Source: Prunus persica
Lineage: Eukaryota > Streptophyta > Magnoliopsida > Rosales > Rosaceae
Assembly (NCBI RefSeq): GCF_000346465.2
Contig: NC_034011.1
Span: forward strand, 3,991,508 to 4,055,507
Length of the DNA: 64,000 nucleotides
Direction: 5' to 3'
A model generated the notes under the pieces. The model saw nothing but the letters and a program-made list of their open reading frames with translations, made no database searches and was not told where the DNA came from. Made by a program: the position numbers and the translations under genes. Below, one piece after another: positions 12,530 to 23,800 of this stretch. Numbering within the stretch: the stretch's first letter is position 1; the number at the start of each line of letters is the position of its first letter.

Positions 12530-12721
12530 TACGGTTAATTGTGGATTTTGTTTGGATTTATAGTTAATTGTAGTGATGTGGACTAATAATTTTAGTGTGA
12601 TTTTTGTCTGTATTAATTTTGCTTTTAGTATATTAATTTATTACTCTCTTGTAATTGATATTTTAAATATCTTTGATCGTACTGTTAAAATTTATCTAAT
12701 AAAATTTCTTTTTGAAAAAAC
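12530..12721 (+). mobile_element. LINE-like retroposon 3' end (copy B)
   Basis: This block is similar along its length to 63770-63968: both run through 'ttgctcttgtaatt', 'gatattttaaatatc' and 'tgtactgtt' type stretches and end in an AT-rich tail with an A run. The shared 3' end in two distant places indicates a retroposed family with 5' truncation. No reverse transcriptase coding was seen. Confidence 0.55.
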
Positions 12722-12792
12722 AAAAATTAGATATGAAACTCGTGAAGAAAAAAGGAGTGAAGGGACCCCCCAAATTAACAAACTTTTGGATG

Positions 12793-13723
12793 CTTGATGG
12801 AGAGCATAGTATGAAATATCGATAATATCGAGGATATTTCAGTTTTTTCGAATCACGGATATTTCGAAACATATCCATGTACATATCGTATAAATATCGA
12901 CAATATCGACGATAATATCGGAAAATATCGATGCCGATAATTTCGCTCACATTTCAGCAATATTTTGTCAAAATATCGGTGTAATATCGCTAAAATATCG
13001 AAAATATCGAAAATATCGATGTGAAGGGAAAAAAAAAGTTTTTTTTAAAAAAAAAAAGGGAAAAGGGGGAGAAAAAAGCACAAAGGGGATATGAACCCCT
13101 CCCATTTTACTCCTCCAACACCTTAAACACCATATCACTTATGTTTTTGTGATAATATGCTAAAATATTTATATTTATATGGGTGGTATGTTAACAATTA
13201 CATGCAAAACTATTTTGGGGATTTATCATTTGATGACTACTCTTCAGAATACACTTACTCTACACATAGAGATGATGAAGATAGTGAAAAATTTGAACCT
13301 CGTAGGAACTCTATGTGGTACTAAGTCACTCATGTATCTTACCATGCAATGTATAAAGTGTAAAATATTATAGTAAATCATTATATATAAATGATTACGG
13401 TGTATTTAATCTTTTTTCATTAATTATTACATATTTTTTACACTCATAGTGTTTGCCCGCTTGCTGTATAATCAACTTAAATTAGTTAAATCCATCATGC
13501 AATGCATTTCCTTCTAATTTTTTGTGATAAACTCATAGATAATTGACTAAATAAACATTCTCCAAAGTTTCAATAAAAATTTCCAAGTTTTTCTTACAAT
13601 TTCCGTGGTTTTTATTCAATTTTTATCGATATCGATAATATCCCGATATTTTCATCGAAATTTCCATATTTTTGGATTACCGATATTTCCGATATCATCG
13701 ATATTTTAGACCTTGATGGAGAG
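12793..13723. mobile_element. MULE-like non-autonomous DNA element with AATATCG-rich ends
   Basis: The element body is about 12805-13711. It is flanked by an exact 12-base direct repeat, cttgatggagag, at 12793-12804 and 13712-13723, which looks like a target-site duplication. Both ends are inverted repeats of each other built from many degenerate copies of (a)aatatcg/cgatatt; the left subterminal block runs to about 13020 and the right from about 13621. The centre holds a poly-A/G patch and the C-terminal part of a transposase-like frame (see separate entry). A 9-12 base duplication and long terminal inverted repeats point to Mutator-like transposition; an alternative is a foldback element. 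Confidence 0.65.
13157..13326 (+). pseudogene. Fragment of a transposase-like C-terminus inside the MULE-like element
   Basis: An open frame without a start, ending in a stop after ...FEPRRNSMWY, rich in Tyr, Asp and Ser (for example SFDDYSSEYTYSTHRDDED). Acidic/Tyr-rich tails ending in Arg-Arg-x-Ser-x-Trp are what I recall from plant hAT-type transposase-like proteins. Only the last 50 or so residues are present, so it is a captured or remnant tail, not a gene. Family assignment is tentative. Confidence 0.4.
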
Positions 13724-14864
13724 AGAGCCTGATTGGCAACAGTCTCTAACTCTCAATTGTATGCTTAATTTGCATTGAAGTGGAACCTTACCAACTGTAG
13801 ATTTCAGCCATGTGGTTGGGAAATTAAAAGAAATAATTTAACCTTGAACCAAGAAACATCCAGCGATTTCTGCTTCATTAAACAAAAGTTTATGTTGGAA
13901 GCCTGAAACGCATGCATGCCACCTAATTAACTAACTATATAAAGACTTTTTAAAGTATATATATATATATATATATATATCTACCTTTCAAATGGAATGA
14001 TCAGATTAAAATACGTGGCTTAATGGCTGGACCAGTGGTTACCAACGCTCTTAGTTTTTAATACATTGCATCAAATATTAATTATGGAGAATAACTGGCT
14101 CCTATATCTTGGAAGCGGTCATTCTTACTTGCTTGGTAATCACAATGCGACATGTACGTGTGTATAAATTTTACTTTTTATATATTTTTGATTTTATGTG
14201 TGTAAAACTGTAATTTATCGAAAATATAAATAATTTGTTATAAAGAATTTACGCTTATATTTGTAAATAGTTGACAAAGTTGGCGATCATCAAACTAACC
14301 TTTTTATCCTATGTATATAACACATCCGTTTACCTAATGCATTATTCTCAATTTGTAAGTTCCACTCTGTCAATTCTCTAAAAGACCTTGTCTCTAGTAA
14401 GAGATTATTTGAAAAGTGAACTTACTTGATATCTTGTAGTTAATTAATAGCGGTAGTTATAAGGAGCTTGCAGTTCAAGTAATTAAGAATATTTACTACT
14501 CATGCACCCGAGGTCTTAAATTCGATTCACCCTCTCAATATTGTTTTGCATTAAAAAAAAATTATAATAATAGTGATAGTTGTTCTTGTGTTTATAGTAG
14601 CTAGTATCAAATTCTTTCTAGCTAGGATAAACACAAGATGTTATCTGTGAAATGTGACTTTGTCTAATTGTCTAGTAAATATTGTGAGGAATATTATGCC
14701 TGCGGAAAGTATTATAGGTATGCTCTGTACAAGTTAGAATATCAATTTAAACACGCTACTGTTGTGAAGTTTGAACAGATAATCAAGAATATTCTAATTC
14801 TAGGGACAGCCTTTTAACAGCAATTAAGTTACTAAGTATATATAAGTATATATATATATATATA
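13724..14864. other. AT-rich spacer
   Basis: No gene seen. Contains TA microsatellites at 13956-13980 and 14845-14864; the second is the insertion site of the adjacent MITE. Confidence 0.6.
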
Positions 14865-15261
14865 CAGTCCCCTTCTATTGAGGGATCCCTCAAATAATTT
14901 TATTTGAGGGACACCCCTTAGGGTACCCTACAATTTTTTTCCCAATGATCCAAACCATCTATTTTTTAGGTCTTTATTCATAGATCATCCTTACAAAAAA
15001 TTAGACAAATCGAAAACCGTTTCGACATCCAATTGTGTCTTACAAAATCAATGAATACGATGCTTCAAGAAAATGCTAAAATTTCAATAGCTTAATTGAG
15101 TGGTCAAATAATATCGGATTCAAGTGATTTTTTGTTGAGATGATCTTTGAATGAGTATGTACAAAATAGACGGTTTGGATTAGTGAAATACAATCCGGAG
15201 TGGGGCCTACAAGGGGTGTCCCTCAAATAAGCTTATTTGAGGGATCCCTCAATGGAAGCTC

Positions 15262-15265
<4 letters not shown>
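14865..15265. mobile_element. MITE inserted in a TA microsatellite (copy 1)
   Basis: About 400 bases flanked on both sides by TA repeats (14845-14864 and 15266-15293). The ends are imperfect terminal inverted repeats of about 33 bases whose inner part, ttgagggatccctcaaataa, is identical on both strands and is itself palindromic (gagggatccctc). There is no coding capacity. A second, internally shorter copy is at 17352-17654. Insertion inside TA repeats resembles microsatellite-targeting MITEs of the Micron type; the superfamily is not certain. Confidence 0.75.
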
Positions 15266-15293
<28 letters not shown>

Positions 15294-15296
<3 letters not shown>

Positions 15297-17185
15297 GGCT
15301 ATAACATCTTCAGCGACATTTCTTTAACACATGACATAACATCAAATTGTGGTTTAAGTTTGAACACGTTGAGTAGCCTTAACTGCCTTTGAATTATGCA
15401 CGGATCATTGCTAGGCGTCAACATTACATAATTAATGAAGTCATATGCTCTTCACATTTGCAAGAGAAAGTTGGTGTAATTTTTTTTTCACTTGCCTTTG
15501 GTAGATCCACAAGATACTATCGCAAAAGGTAGAATCATAAATTTTTCAATGCACGGGCTAACTAAAGTTATTAGCTTAAAATTTAATGATATATATATAT
15601 ATTTTTGTACTAATAGTTTTTATAATTTTTTTAGAAATAAAAGTATATATTAAATCATATAAATCACGCTAGTTGTAAACACAAGAAGAAAAAAAAATGG
15701 AATTAAAACCATATTATTCATGAAAGGAAAAAATATTTTTCTTTTGAAGATACGTTAATAGAAAAGGATATGCAATTGTAAGTTATTTATTTATTTATAG
15801 TTTAAAATATTAGACTATGCATGTTTGAATTTTTTATTTTTTCCCCAAAACTTTCCCTAGGCTACAGCCCTTAGGCTAGTTCCGCCCCTGACTATCACTT
15901 GCCTTATTTTAACAACCGAATTATTTTTTCTTTTTTTGCTCCACTTGTTGAATGAGATAGCATATAGCAATAAACAAATTTATTTGGTAAATAATATTTA
16001 AAAAAAGATAATTTTTGTCTCCTTCCTGTAAATTAATACGTTTTGAACTTTGAAACATGTGAAAACATAATTCATATAGAACACATATTTTTTTTTTTTT
16101 TTACACACATATCATACTGCATTGGCATGAATGTAGGAGTTTCTACTTACAGTCTAGTCTATAGGGGAAAGAGTGAAGTATTTTCCTTTTTAAAAAAAAA
16201 ACAATTTCAATTTTATGTTGCAGAAGTTTAAAAGCTCCAACCTAACCAGTCTAGTACATGCAATTACTAGGAATTGGAAGCCGACTTTACGAGAAATTTG
16301 CTCCTGGTTAGTCTTACTACATCACGAGTTTTTTGCAATATTAAAGACTTTCGGTCCTTAGGCTGAGGACTCTACCTTCCTCCAAGTCCTCAATGCCATA
16401 TCTAGATTTTTACGTTGAAAGAGTTCTTAGAATCAGAAACAGACCAAAGCAAATGGTAAGTAATTCTTTCTTGCATAAGCTAATTTTACACTATTCAATT
16501 TAGTGCTAAATCAATGCTGAGGGGATGTTCATAGACTACTCACCAAACGACTTGATTTCGCGTTGAGATCAAGATACGTTTGGTGGGAAGCCTTTGAACT
16601 TTTCATCATAGTTTCGGTGTCATGCACTAAACCCTCTATTATGATTGAGATGACCAACCATCAAAAGATTTATTCGTATCAGTTCAAGAATTCGAAATAA
16701 TTTGAAAGAAAAAAAAAAGCCCTCAAATAATGTCGATGGATACCTCATTTGAAGGCTTTCAATTGATAACTTAATTCTCTATCCATCAGGAATAGTTTCT
16801 TTTTCCATCAATGTTAGCATTCAAACCTTCTTATGCTTTGCTTGCATGCATGTTCAACATTGTGTGAGTAATAGCTAGTGAGAGTTGAATGAGGGCTTGA
16901 TGAACAAGGTGATGAGGGTTGTCACATGTGTTGTAGCTATTGAGAGTCTAGCGAGAACTTTTCTTTTTCCTTTTAAAGCTTTGGCCTTGATGGTAATTCC
17001 ATATTGGATAAAATGAACAATTCACATTTAAACTAAGGATTTAGTCTATAAAAAACATAATTTTTTTTAAATACAAACGATAGTATAAACTACAAGGAGA
17101 GGGAGGTCTCAAAAAAATAAATTGTTGAGTCTCTCACAAGGTTGCCTTTTTTCGCCATATATATGTAGAGTATTGTCATTCTTAC
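15294..17185. other. AT-rich spacer
   Basis: No gene seen on either strand. A fragment of the dispersed 'atacaaacgatagt..taaactacaa' repeat lies at about 17071-17120. Frames here are short and start in A/T runs. Confidence 0.6.
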
Positions 17186-17333
17186 CACATTCTCATACCA
17201 CCTTATATGGCACATGAAGTGGACAACCACATCAATTAAAAAGTGTCAATAAATCATTAAAAAAAAATTTAAATTAATTTAAATTAATGTGGTTATCCAC
17301 CTCATTTGTCATATAAAGTGGTATGAGAATGTG
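17186..17333. mobile_element. Hairpin MITE of about 150 bp
   Basis: The first 47 bases (from cacattctcataccacctta) are a near-perfect inverted match to the last 47 (ending agtggtatgagaatgtg). The two arms are joined by a short A/T-rich loop, so the single strand can fold into one long hairpin. It ends just before a TA run that carries the next MITE. Confidence 0.8.
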
Positions 17334-17351
17334 ATATATATATATATATAT

Positions 17352-17654
17352 AGTCCCCTTTTATTGAGGGATCTTTCAAATAATTTTATTTGAGGGATTC
17401 TTCAAATAATTTTATTTAAGAGACACCCTTTAGATTCCTCTACAAAAACAAATTCAATGATCCAAACCATCTATTTTTACATATTCAATAATTTAATTGA
17501 GTGCTCAAATGATATTGGATTCAAGTGATATTTTATAGAGATGATTTTTGAATGAAAATATACAAAATAGATGGTTTGGATTAGTAAGGGCCCTACAACT
17601 ATAAAAGTGTCTTTCAAATAAGTTTATTTGAGAGATCCCTCAAATGAAGTTCTG
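17352..17654. mobile_element. MITE inserted in a TA microsatellite (copy 2, shorter)
   Basis: Shares the terminal inverted repeats and much of the interior of the 14865-15265 element (for example 'atgatccaaaccatctattttt' region and the right-hand 'atggtttggattagt' part) but lacks about 100 internal bases and has diverged termini. Its left end directly follows a TA run at 17334-17351. It lies about 185 bases upstream of the RadA start codon. Confidence 0.75.
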
Positions 17655-17707
17655 TATTTTTAAAAATTTCGGACTGTTTTTTTTTTTTTCAGGTGAAGTG
17701 GAGGCAA

Positions 17708-17743
17708 AGCCCAAACAAAAGTAGACCAACACAAATCTGGGCC
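17708..17743. promoter_or_regulatory. Site II-type elements upstream of RadA
   Basis: AGCCCA (17708-17713) and TGGGCC (17738-17743) lie about 100-130 bases before the RadA start. TGGGCC/T 'site II' motifs are known in plant promoters of ribosomal and organelle-protein genes. Function here is inferred. Confidence 0.45.
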
Positions 17744-17839
17744 TAAAACCCTGTCGTTTCCGCTTCGCGGGTTCTTACATTTCAACTAAAACCCTGAAAA
17801 TTCGACCACAGAGTTCTGCTCCACTCTCTTCGACTCTCC

Positions 17840-20800
17840 ATGCCAGTATCAGACATGAGAGCTCTCAGAGCTATTTACACCCACAAACTCCTCAATCCCA
17901 CCACTCACAAATCCCTCTCCAAACCATCTCTCATCCCCTTACAGTCCCTCCAAAACCCTAACTTCTCCCGCCATTTTCACTCCACATGCCGTCTCCAACG
18001 CCCCGAAGAACCGAGCACTGTCACCGATTCTCTGAAAACCGAGACAAATTCAAGCTCCAGTGTAGAAATTCGTCGCGTTTGGTCTGTTTTTGGCCCTGCC
18101 TCGCACACATTGGTGACCCCAAGAGTCGCAAACAAAAGTAGCGATGTACAAGAACCAAGACGTGAAAGTGAGAGTGAAAGTGAAAGTGAAAGCGTGAGTG
18201 AAACCCAAAAGGGCTTATCGAGTTTGAGAAATGGGGTCAAGGAGTCTGAGAGGGATAAGACTCCTAGGAATGTGAAGAAGGCCAATTCAGGAACTGGGAA
18301 TTATAGGGAAATGGCGAGGAGTAATAAGAAGGGAGGGAAGGTCAAAACTAGCTGGGTTTGCTCAAGTTGTGGGGAGACATATGGTCAGTGGTGGGGTGCT
18401 TGCCGGTCTTGTCATGCAATGGGCACGGTGAAGAGGTTTTCGGAGAGTGTTGAAGATGCTGATTGGGGTAAGGTTAGTGGGTTTCAGGTTTCGGAGAAGG
18501 CGGTGCGGTCATGGATGGGGAAGGAGGCCGGGGAGGGTGGGCCAATGCGGTTGGCTGATGTGAACCAGGGAATTACTGTGATAGACAGGCGCATTCCAAT
18601 GTAAGTTCCTATCTGTTTTTTGTTTTTGCTCTTTAAAACAATGTTTGGATCCTAAATAAGTTGGAAAAACGTTTTCATAATTGTGTATGTTTGTCTGGTT
18701 GATATTTAGGCCTGGAATCTTTGGAAGTGAAGTTGAAAGAGTGCTTGGTGGTGGTCTTGTACGAGGTTTGGTCATATTGTGTGTGTGTGTGTTTTTTTCA
18801 TTCTTTACTCTGAAAGCTCCTATTAAAAAAGTATTAACTATGAAAGCTAATTGTTTGTCCTCCTACTCTTCTTGACTATGCTGAACATTTATGAGCTTAG
18901 ACCTGTTAGATTGCTTTACTAACCATTGAGTTAGTTTAAACTCTACTTTGTGGAATCTTGCGTTCAGAGTGGCTTAAGAAACCATCTTTAAATTTTGAAC
19001 TGATAAATTTTTTTTTTCAGCTGGTGGGTGGTGGGGTCAGTGTTATGAATAAGAGATATATTACTCACCATTCCTCTGACCCAGCTGTTTAGATGAAATA
19101 TGAATTCTCCTGTCCAGTATTTTGGCTTGTTAAGACCTATGTTTTCAGTTGCTCCTTCCAGAAGCTTTTAGTATTTAATTTAAAGTTGCTGTTCCCGGTG
19201 GTTGAAGAGGAAAATTCAACATTTTAACAGTGCTTCTTTCTGCTTTTTAAGGTTCATTGGTTTTGGTCGGTGGTGATCCTGGTGTTGGCAAGAGTACACT
19301 CGTGTTGCAGGTAGTAAGTTGTTGTGAAGATTGAGATTTACATTTGCATTTTATTTATAAATTTATTTATTGGTGTTGCTGAGGATATTTTTCATGTTCT
19401 CAATGTTTGTTCATTGTGTTGACTATCATTATCTTCTTCTCTATTTGTGGTTCTGTTTTCATGTCAACCCATACTTTTAAACTGGAAGATGGCTTCACTA
19501 ATAGCTGAAGGGCATGAGCTTGGTAAAGCAGCCCCCGTTGTGTATGTCTCCGGCGAAGAGGTTAGCATTTTCTTAAGCCTGGTATTGGCAAATCAGCATG
19601 CCTGCTTTAAAGCTTCATTGATGCTTGACTTTCCTACCATCTAATTCTTGTCAAGCATATCATTTTATTTGTTCGTTAGCAGGCCCATAAATGGTGCATA
19701 AAAATGAAACTTTTTTGGTATTCTAGTTTTTAGGTACTTTCTTTAACTTGATTAATTTAACTTTCTCCCGTTGATTCCTATGAATTTAGGAAACTTGTAA
19801 AGTTTTGTTGAATTCTTATCTGAAAGGTAACTGCATTTAGGTGTCGAATAGTTCTTTTTCAATTAGAAAAAAGTCTGTTGTTGACCCATTTGTGGAAAAT
19901 ATGGCTAAAAGGCTTTTATAGTAGAGCTTGAATTATTTAATTTTGGTGGTTGAGAAGCCTAAAATGTCTTGGGTTTCTGGTTCACCACGATGTGTCATTT
20001 TGCTTATAACTTTAGGCTATGACATGTAGAGTGTTCAGCAAATTGGAAGCAGAGCTGACCGTATGAAGATTGAAACAGAGGATCTTTTCTTGTACTCAAG
20101 CACCGATATTGAGGTGCTTAGTTCTGGGCTTGTGCTTACTGAATCTTGTCTTTGCCTTTTACATTACCCTTATTAAACTTGAGATAAGTAAGACCGTGTT
20201 ATTGTGATATCTGATGTGCTGTCCAGAATTCCTTTTTGTTTGTTTACTTACCATTAGATTTTAATCAGTCTCATGTGAACTTAATGCAAGTTTCGCGATT
20301 ATACAAAATGGTCAAAGGCTGGTTCACCTACCAATTTAAATAAATATACATCAAGAAGTAGGACTGCAGCTACCAATTTATTTTTTAAGTTAAGCATGTG
20401 GTAAAATAAAATTGATACAGTTTATTTGGTGTATCACTATTTCCGAATGGTTAAGCCATCAGGACTCATCACTTGAGAGCCCAACTCCTGGAATTCAACA
20501 TAAACTGGGAGGTTGCAATTGTAAGGACTTATTAGGATTCCACTGATATCATGTTTAGGAAATAGGGGGGAAATAAGATGCATTAATCATAACCCTAAAA
20601 GGTTTATATAAAGTACGACCTTAGTGTCATTGGAAACTATAGAACGCTATTCCCCTGTAACTACTTAGATGTGTTGACTGGATATAATCATGTGCTTAAA
20701 TAGCCTATTTGTAATGTTTTTCGTGCAACTCTCTCTGTCTCTGTCTGTCTGTCTGTCTGTCTGTCTCTCATGTATGTTAAATTTGCGTAACTCTCTGGTA

Positions 20801-23800
20801 TGATCCTTAGACAAGGATCTATTTATCAACCATTATATCAGATACATTACATCAGATTTGGACTGTTGACATTTGGAGAGGATGAGATGCATCTTAGTAG
20901 ATTTCAGTCACTCGTCCATAAATGATCTAATGGCTGATAAACATGTCCTTTTTGATACTTCAATCGAAATAATTCTATTAAATGTATTGCGAACATATGT
21001 GCACATCCACACTCCATACTGACCTTATCATGACTTTGCATACTGGAATGTGTTGCTTTATTGTCCTAATCTGGAACATTGCTGATAAAACTGAAGGATT
21101 GATGCACATACCTTTTTCAGGATATATTAGAGAAAATTCAGTCTCTCAACCCTCAGGCGTTGATCATCGATTCAATTCAAACAGTTTATTTACAAGGAGT
21201 TGCTGGAAGTGCTGGAGGGATCATGCAGGTTAGAACTTTTACCATAACATGCCACCCAGCATAATATGAAGCTTCTACACATCTGATCTTCATAGGCTGC
21301 TTCAACACCTCTGGGGAAGATGGAAGGGACGACATAGTTTGAAGCAAATTCTTTATTAGATAACTAGGTTCTTAGTAACCTTCGTGAATATTTGCATTAT
21401 TCTGTGTCAGGTGAAAGAATGCACACAAGCCTTGCTACGTTTTGCAAAGAAGACTAATGTCCCTGTTCTTTTGGTGAGGATACACTGTCCAAACTCTGAT
21501 TGTTCATGTATTTACTTGCATTTTATTAGTTCAGAATTCGTAAATTGGATTAGGTCAGTGAAGACTAGGATTTATCGTAGAGATTAGAAGCTTCAACAGA
21601 AGTTTGATTCTGCATTTATTTATCTGTTCTTAAAAAGGGACGGACTGTCAATATCAGGACTTCCATTTTCTAAATTCCATGATGGTCTGTAAAAGATAAT
21701 AGAATTCTTTTTATTTTCAATTTTATTGAAGGTTATGGAACGTAGCGGTCTTCTATTCTTGCTCCTTTTATTTATTTATTTTTTGCATATCCAGATTGGG
21801 CACGTAACAAAATCTGGAGATATTGCTGGACCTCGTGTCTTGGAGCATATTGTTGATGTCGTGCTATATATGGAAGTTGGTACCTCGTTAGATTGTTTTT
21901 ACTGGATTGTTGAATTGTTTTTTCTCATGTGGTAGTAACTTATCCATTAAATCCCAATGTATGTCTTCTCAGGGGGAAAAGAGTTCAGCCCATCGTTTAC
22001 TTCGATCTGTGAAGAATCGTTTTGGATCAACTGATGAGGTACACAATGGTACTCAGGCTGCATCTTTCTTTATTTTTCCCTTATTAGCCACATGGATCAT
22101 TGATCTATTTGTAATAGTTATTTGTTTTATTAATTTAATTTCTATTAATTTTTAAATTTTTAACTTTTTTGGTTCCTTGGGTACGTTTATGTTGTCAACT
22201 AATTAGCCACATGGATCATTAATCTAGCTATTTGTAATGTTTATTTATTTTATTAATTTAATTTCTATTCATCTTTGCATTTTTAACATTTTTTGGTTCC
22301 TTAAATTTGTTTATCTTGTCAACTTATCTAATCTATTGTCCTAGTAATGTTTCTTGTTTTTTGTTTTTCTCCGTTTTTCGAATTTTCTGAGCTAAAGCTT
22401 GTGTGATTTTCTTTTTCTTTTTAAAACCTGAAACTTTTTATATTTATTTTCCTTATAATGATCACCTGCTGAAAGTTTTTATATCGACTTTCCTTATTAT
22501 GGTGCTCAACAAAGCTGATCCGAACTATTTGGCTAAAGTTAGAAAGAAAAAAAAAAAACAACAACTAGGAGATCTGGGGAGAATGGTCTTGGAATTGTGC
22601 GCTGTTCTATTTTTGTAAAAACTCTTCCTTTGAGGTGACTTCTGTTTTCCTTCTATTTAACCATCCAATCTATAGCTGGATGAGGTGTGGCATTCTTGGA
22701 CTCAGTTCTTGACTTTTGAGAGAAGGAACTATACCTATACCGTTCAAGTCATTGTACCTTGATCCGTGCAGTTTTTCATTTTAGTTATAAATGTCGAAGA
22801 GCTTAACCAGGGTTAGAAAAGATGCATATTTGTATCTTCTTTGTGACTTGGATGAAACTAATTTTCAACTGGACAAGCTTATGTAATTATAAATTTTTGG
22901 CTTCTACATATATAAATGTTTATAGTAATCGCCTCTTAATCCGTGTTACTGATAGGATTTTTTTTCCTTTGCTCTCAGCTTGGAGTATTTGAAATGTCAC
23001 AATCAGGACTGCAAGCTGTTTCAAACCCCAGTGAGATGTTTCTGTCTGAGCAATACTCAGATTCAGAGTATTTAGCTGGTTTAGCTGTTGCTGTAATAAT
23101 GGATGGATCTCGTACTTTTCTCATTGAGATTCAGGTTACTTATTCACTGCTTTCATACTTGTTATTTCCTTTTGATTCATTTTTGAACATTTTAATTAAG
23201 CAATTGTTTGTCCTTTATGGATCAGATTAAATCAGTGAAATTTATTGTCCGTCATTAAATTATTTAGCATGAACTTGAAGATAATTAGGATAGAATACTT
23301 CTATTTCCTTTTCATTCCTTGGGGCCGAGGACAGTAGTAGATGTCTTGCTCTTTGTTGAAGTTAGATCATCTAACCTAACCAATTGGAAATGGTTACAGA
23401 TGCTTTATGGTTATTAAACTGAGATTCAAGGGGTAGAAGACGTATGGTTTGGGATTTTATATTCTCAACATGCTCCTCATGTGTGGCCGGATTGAGCAAA
23501 CACATGGAGAGCCTCACGCTTGGAGCATGTGTAGCCGATGATGCCTAACACGTGAACTTATTGCCTGCACTGTGTTAAAGTTGGACCATCCAATTTAAAA
23601 TCAGTTGGCACTGTGTGGAAAGCCTTACTATCCTTATATTAAGATGCAAGGTTTAGAATGCCAGATGTCAGATGTCAAATTCTCGACATTCTTCTACTGC
23701 CATCATTATATCCAATTTAGTCAGCTACTCTGCTCAATCAGGAGGGTTCCTCAGTATTTCTTAGGGCCAGTGAGATAGGTTAGATATATACTATGTTCTA

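Noticed and set aside
12810..13020. AATATCG word array considered as a CRISPR-like or satellite array
   Set aside because: Units are degenerate with no regular spacers, occur in inverted orientation at both ends of one element, and the genome is a plant nuclear one.
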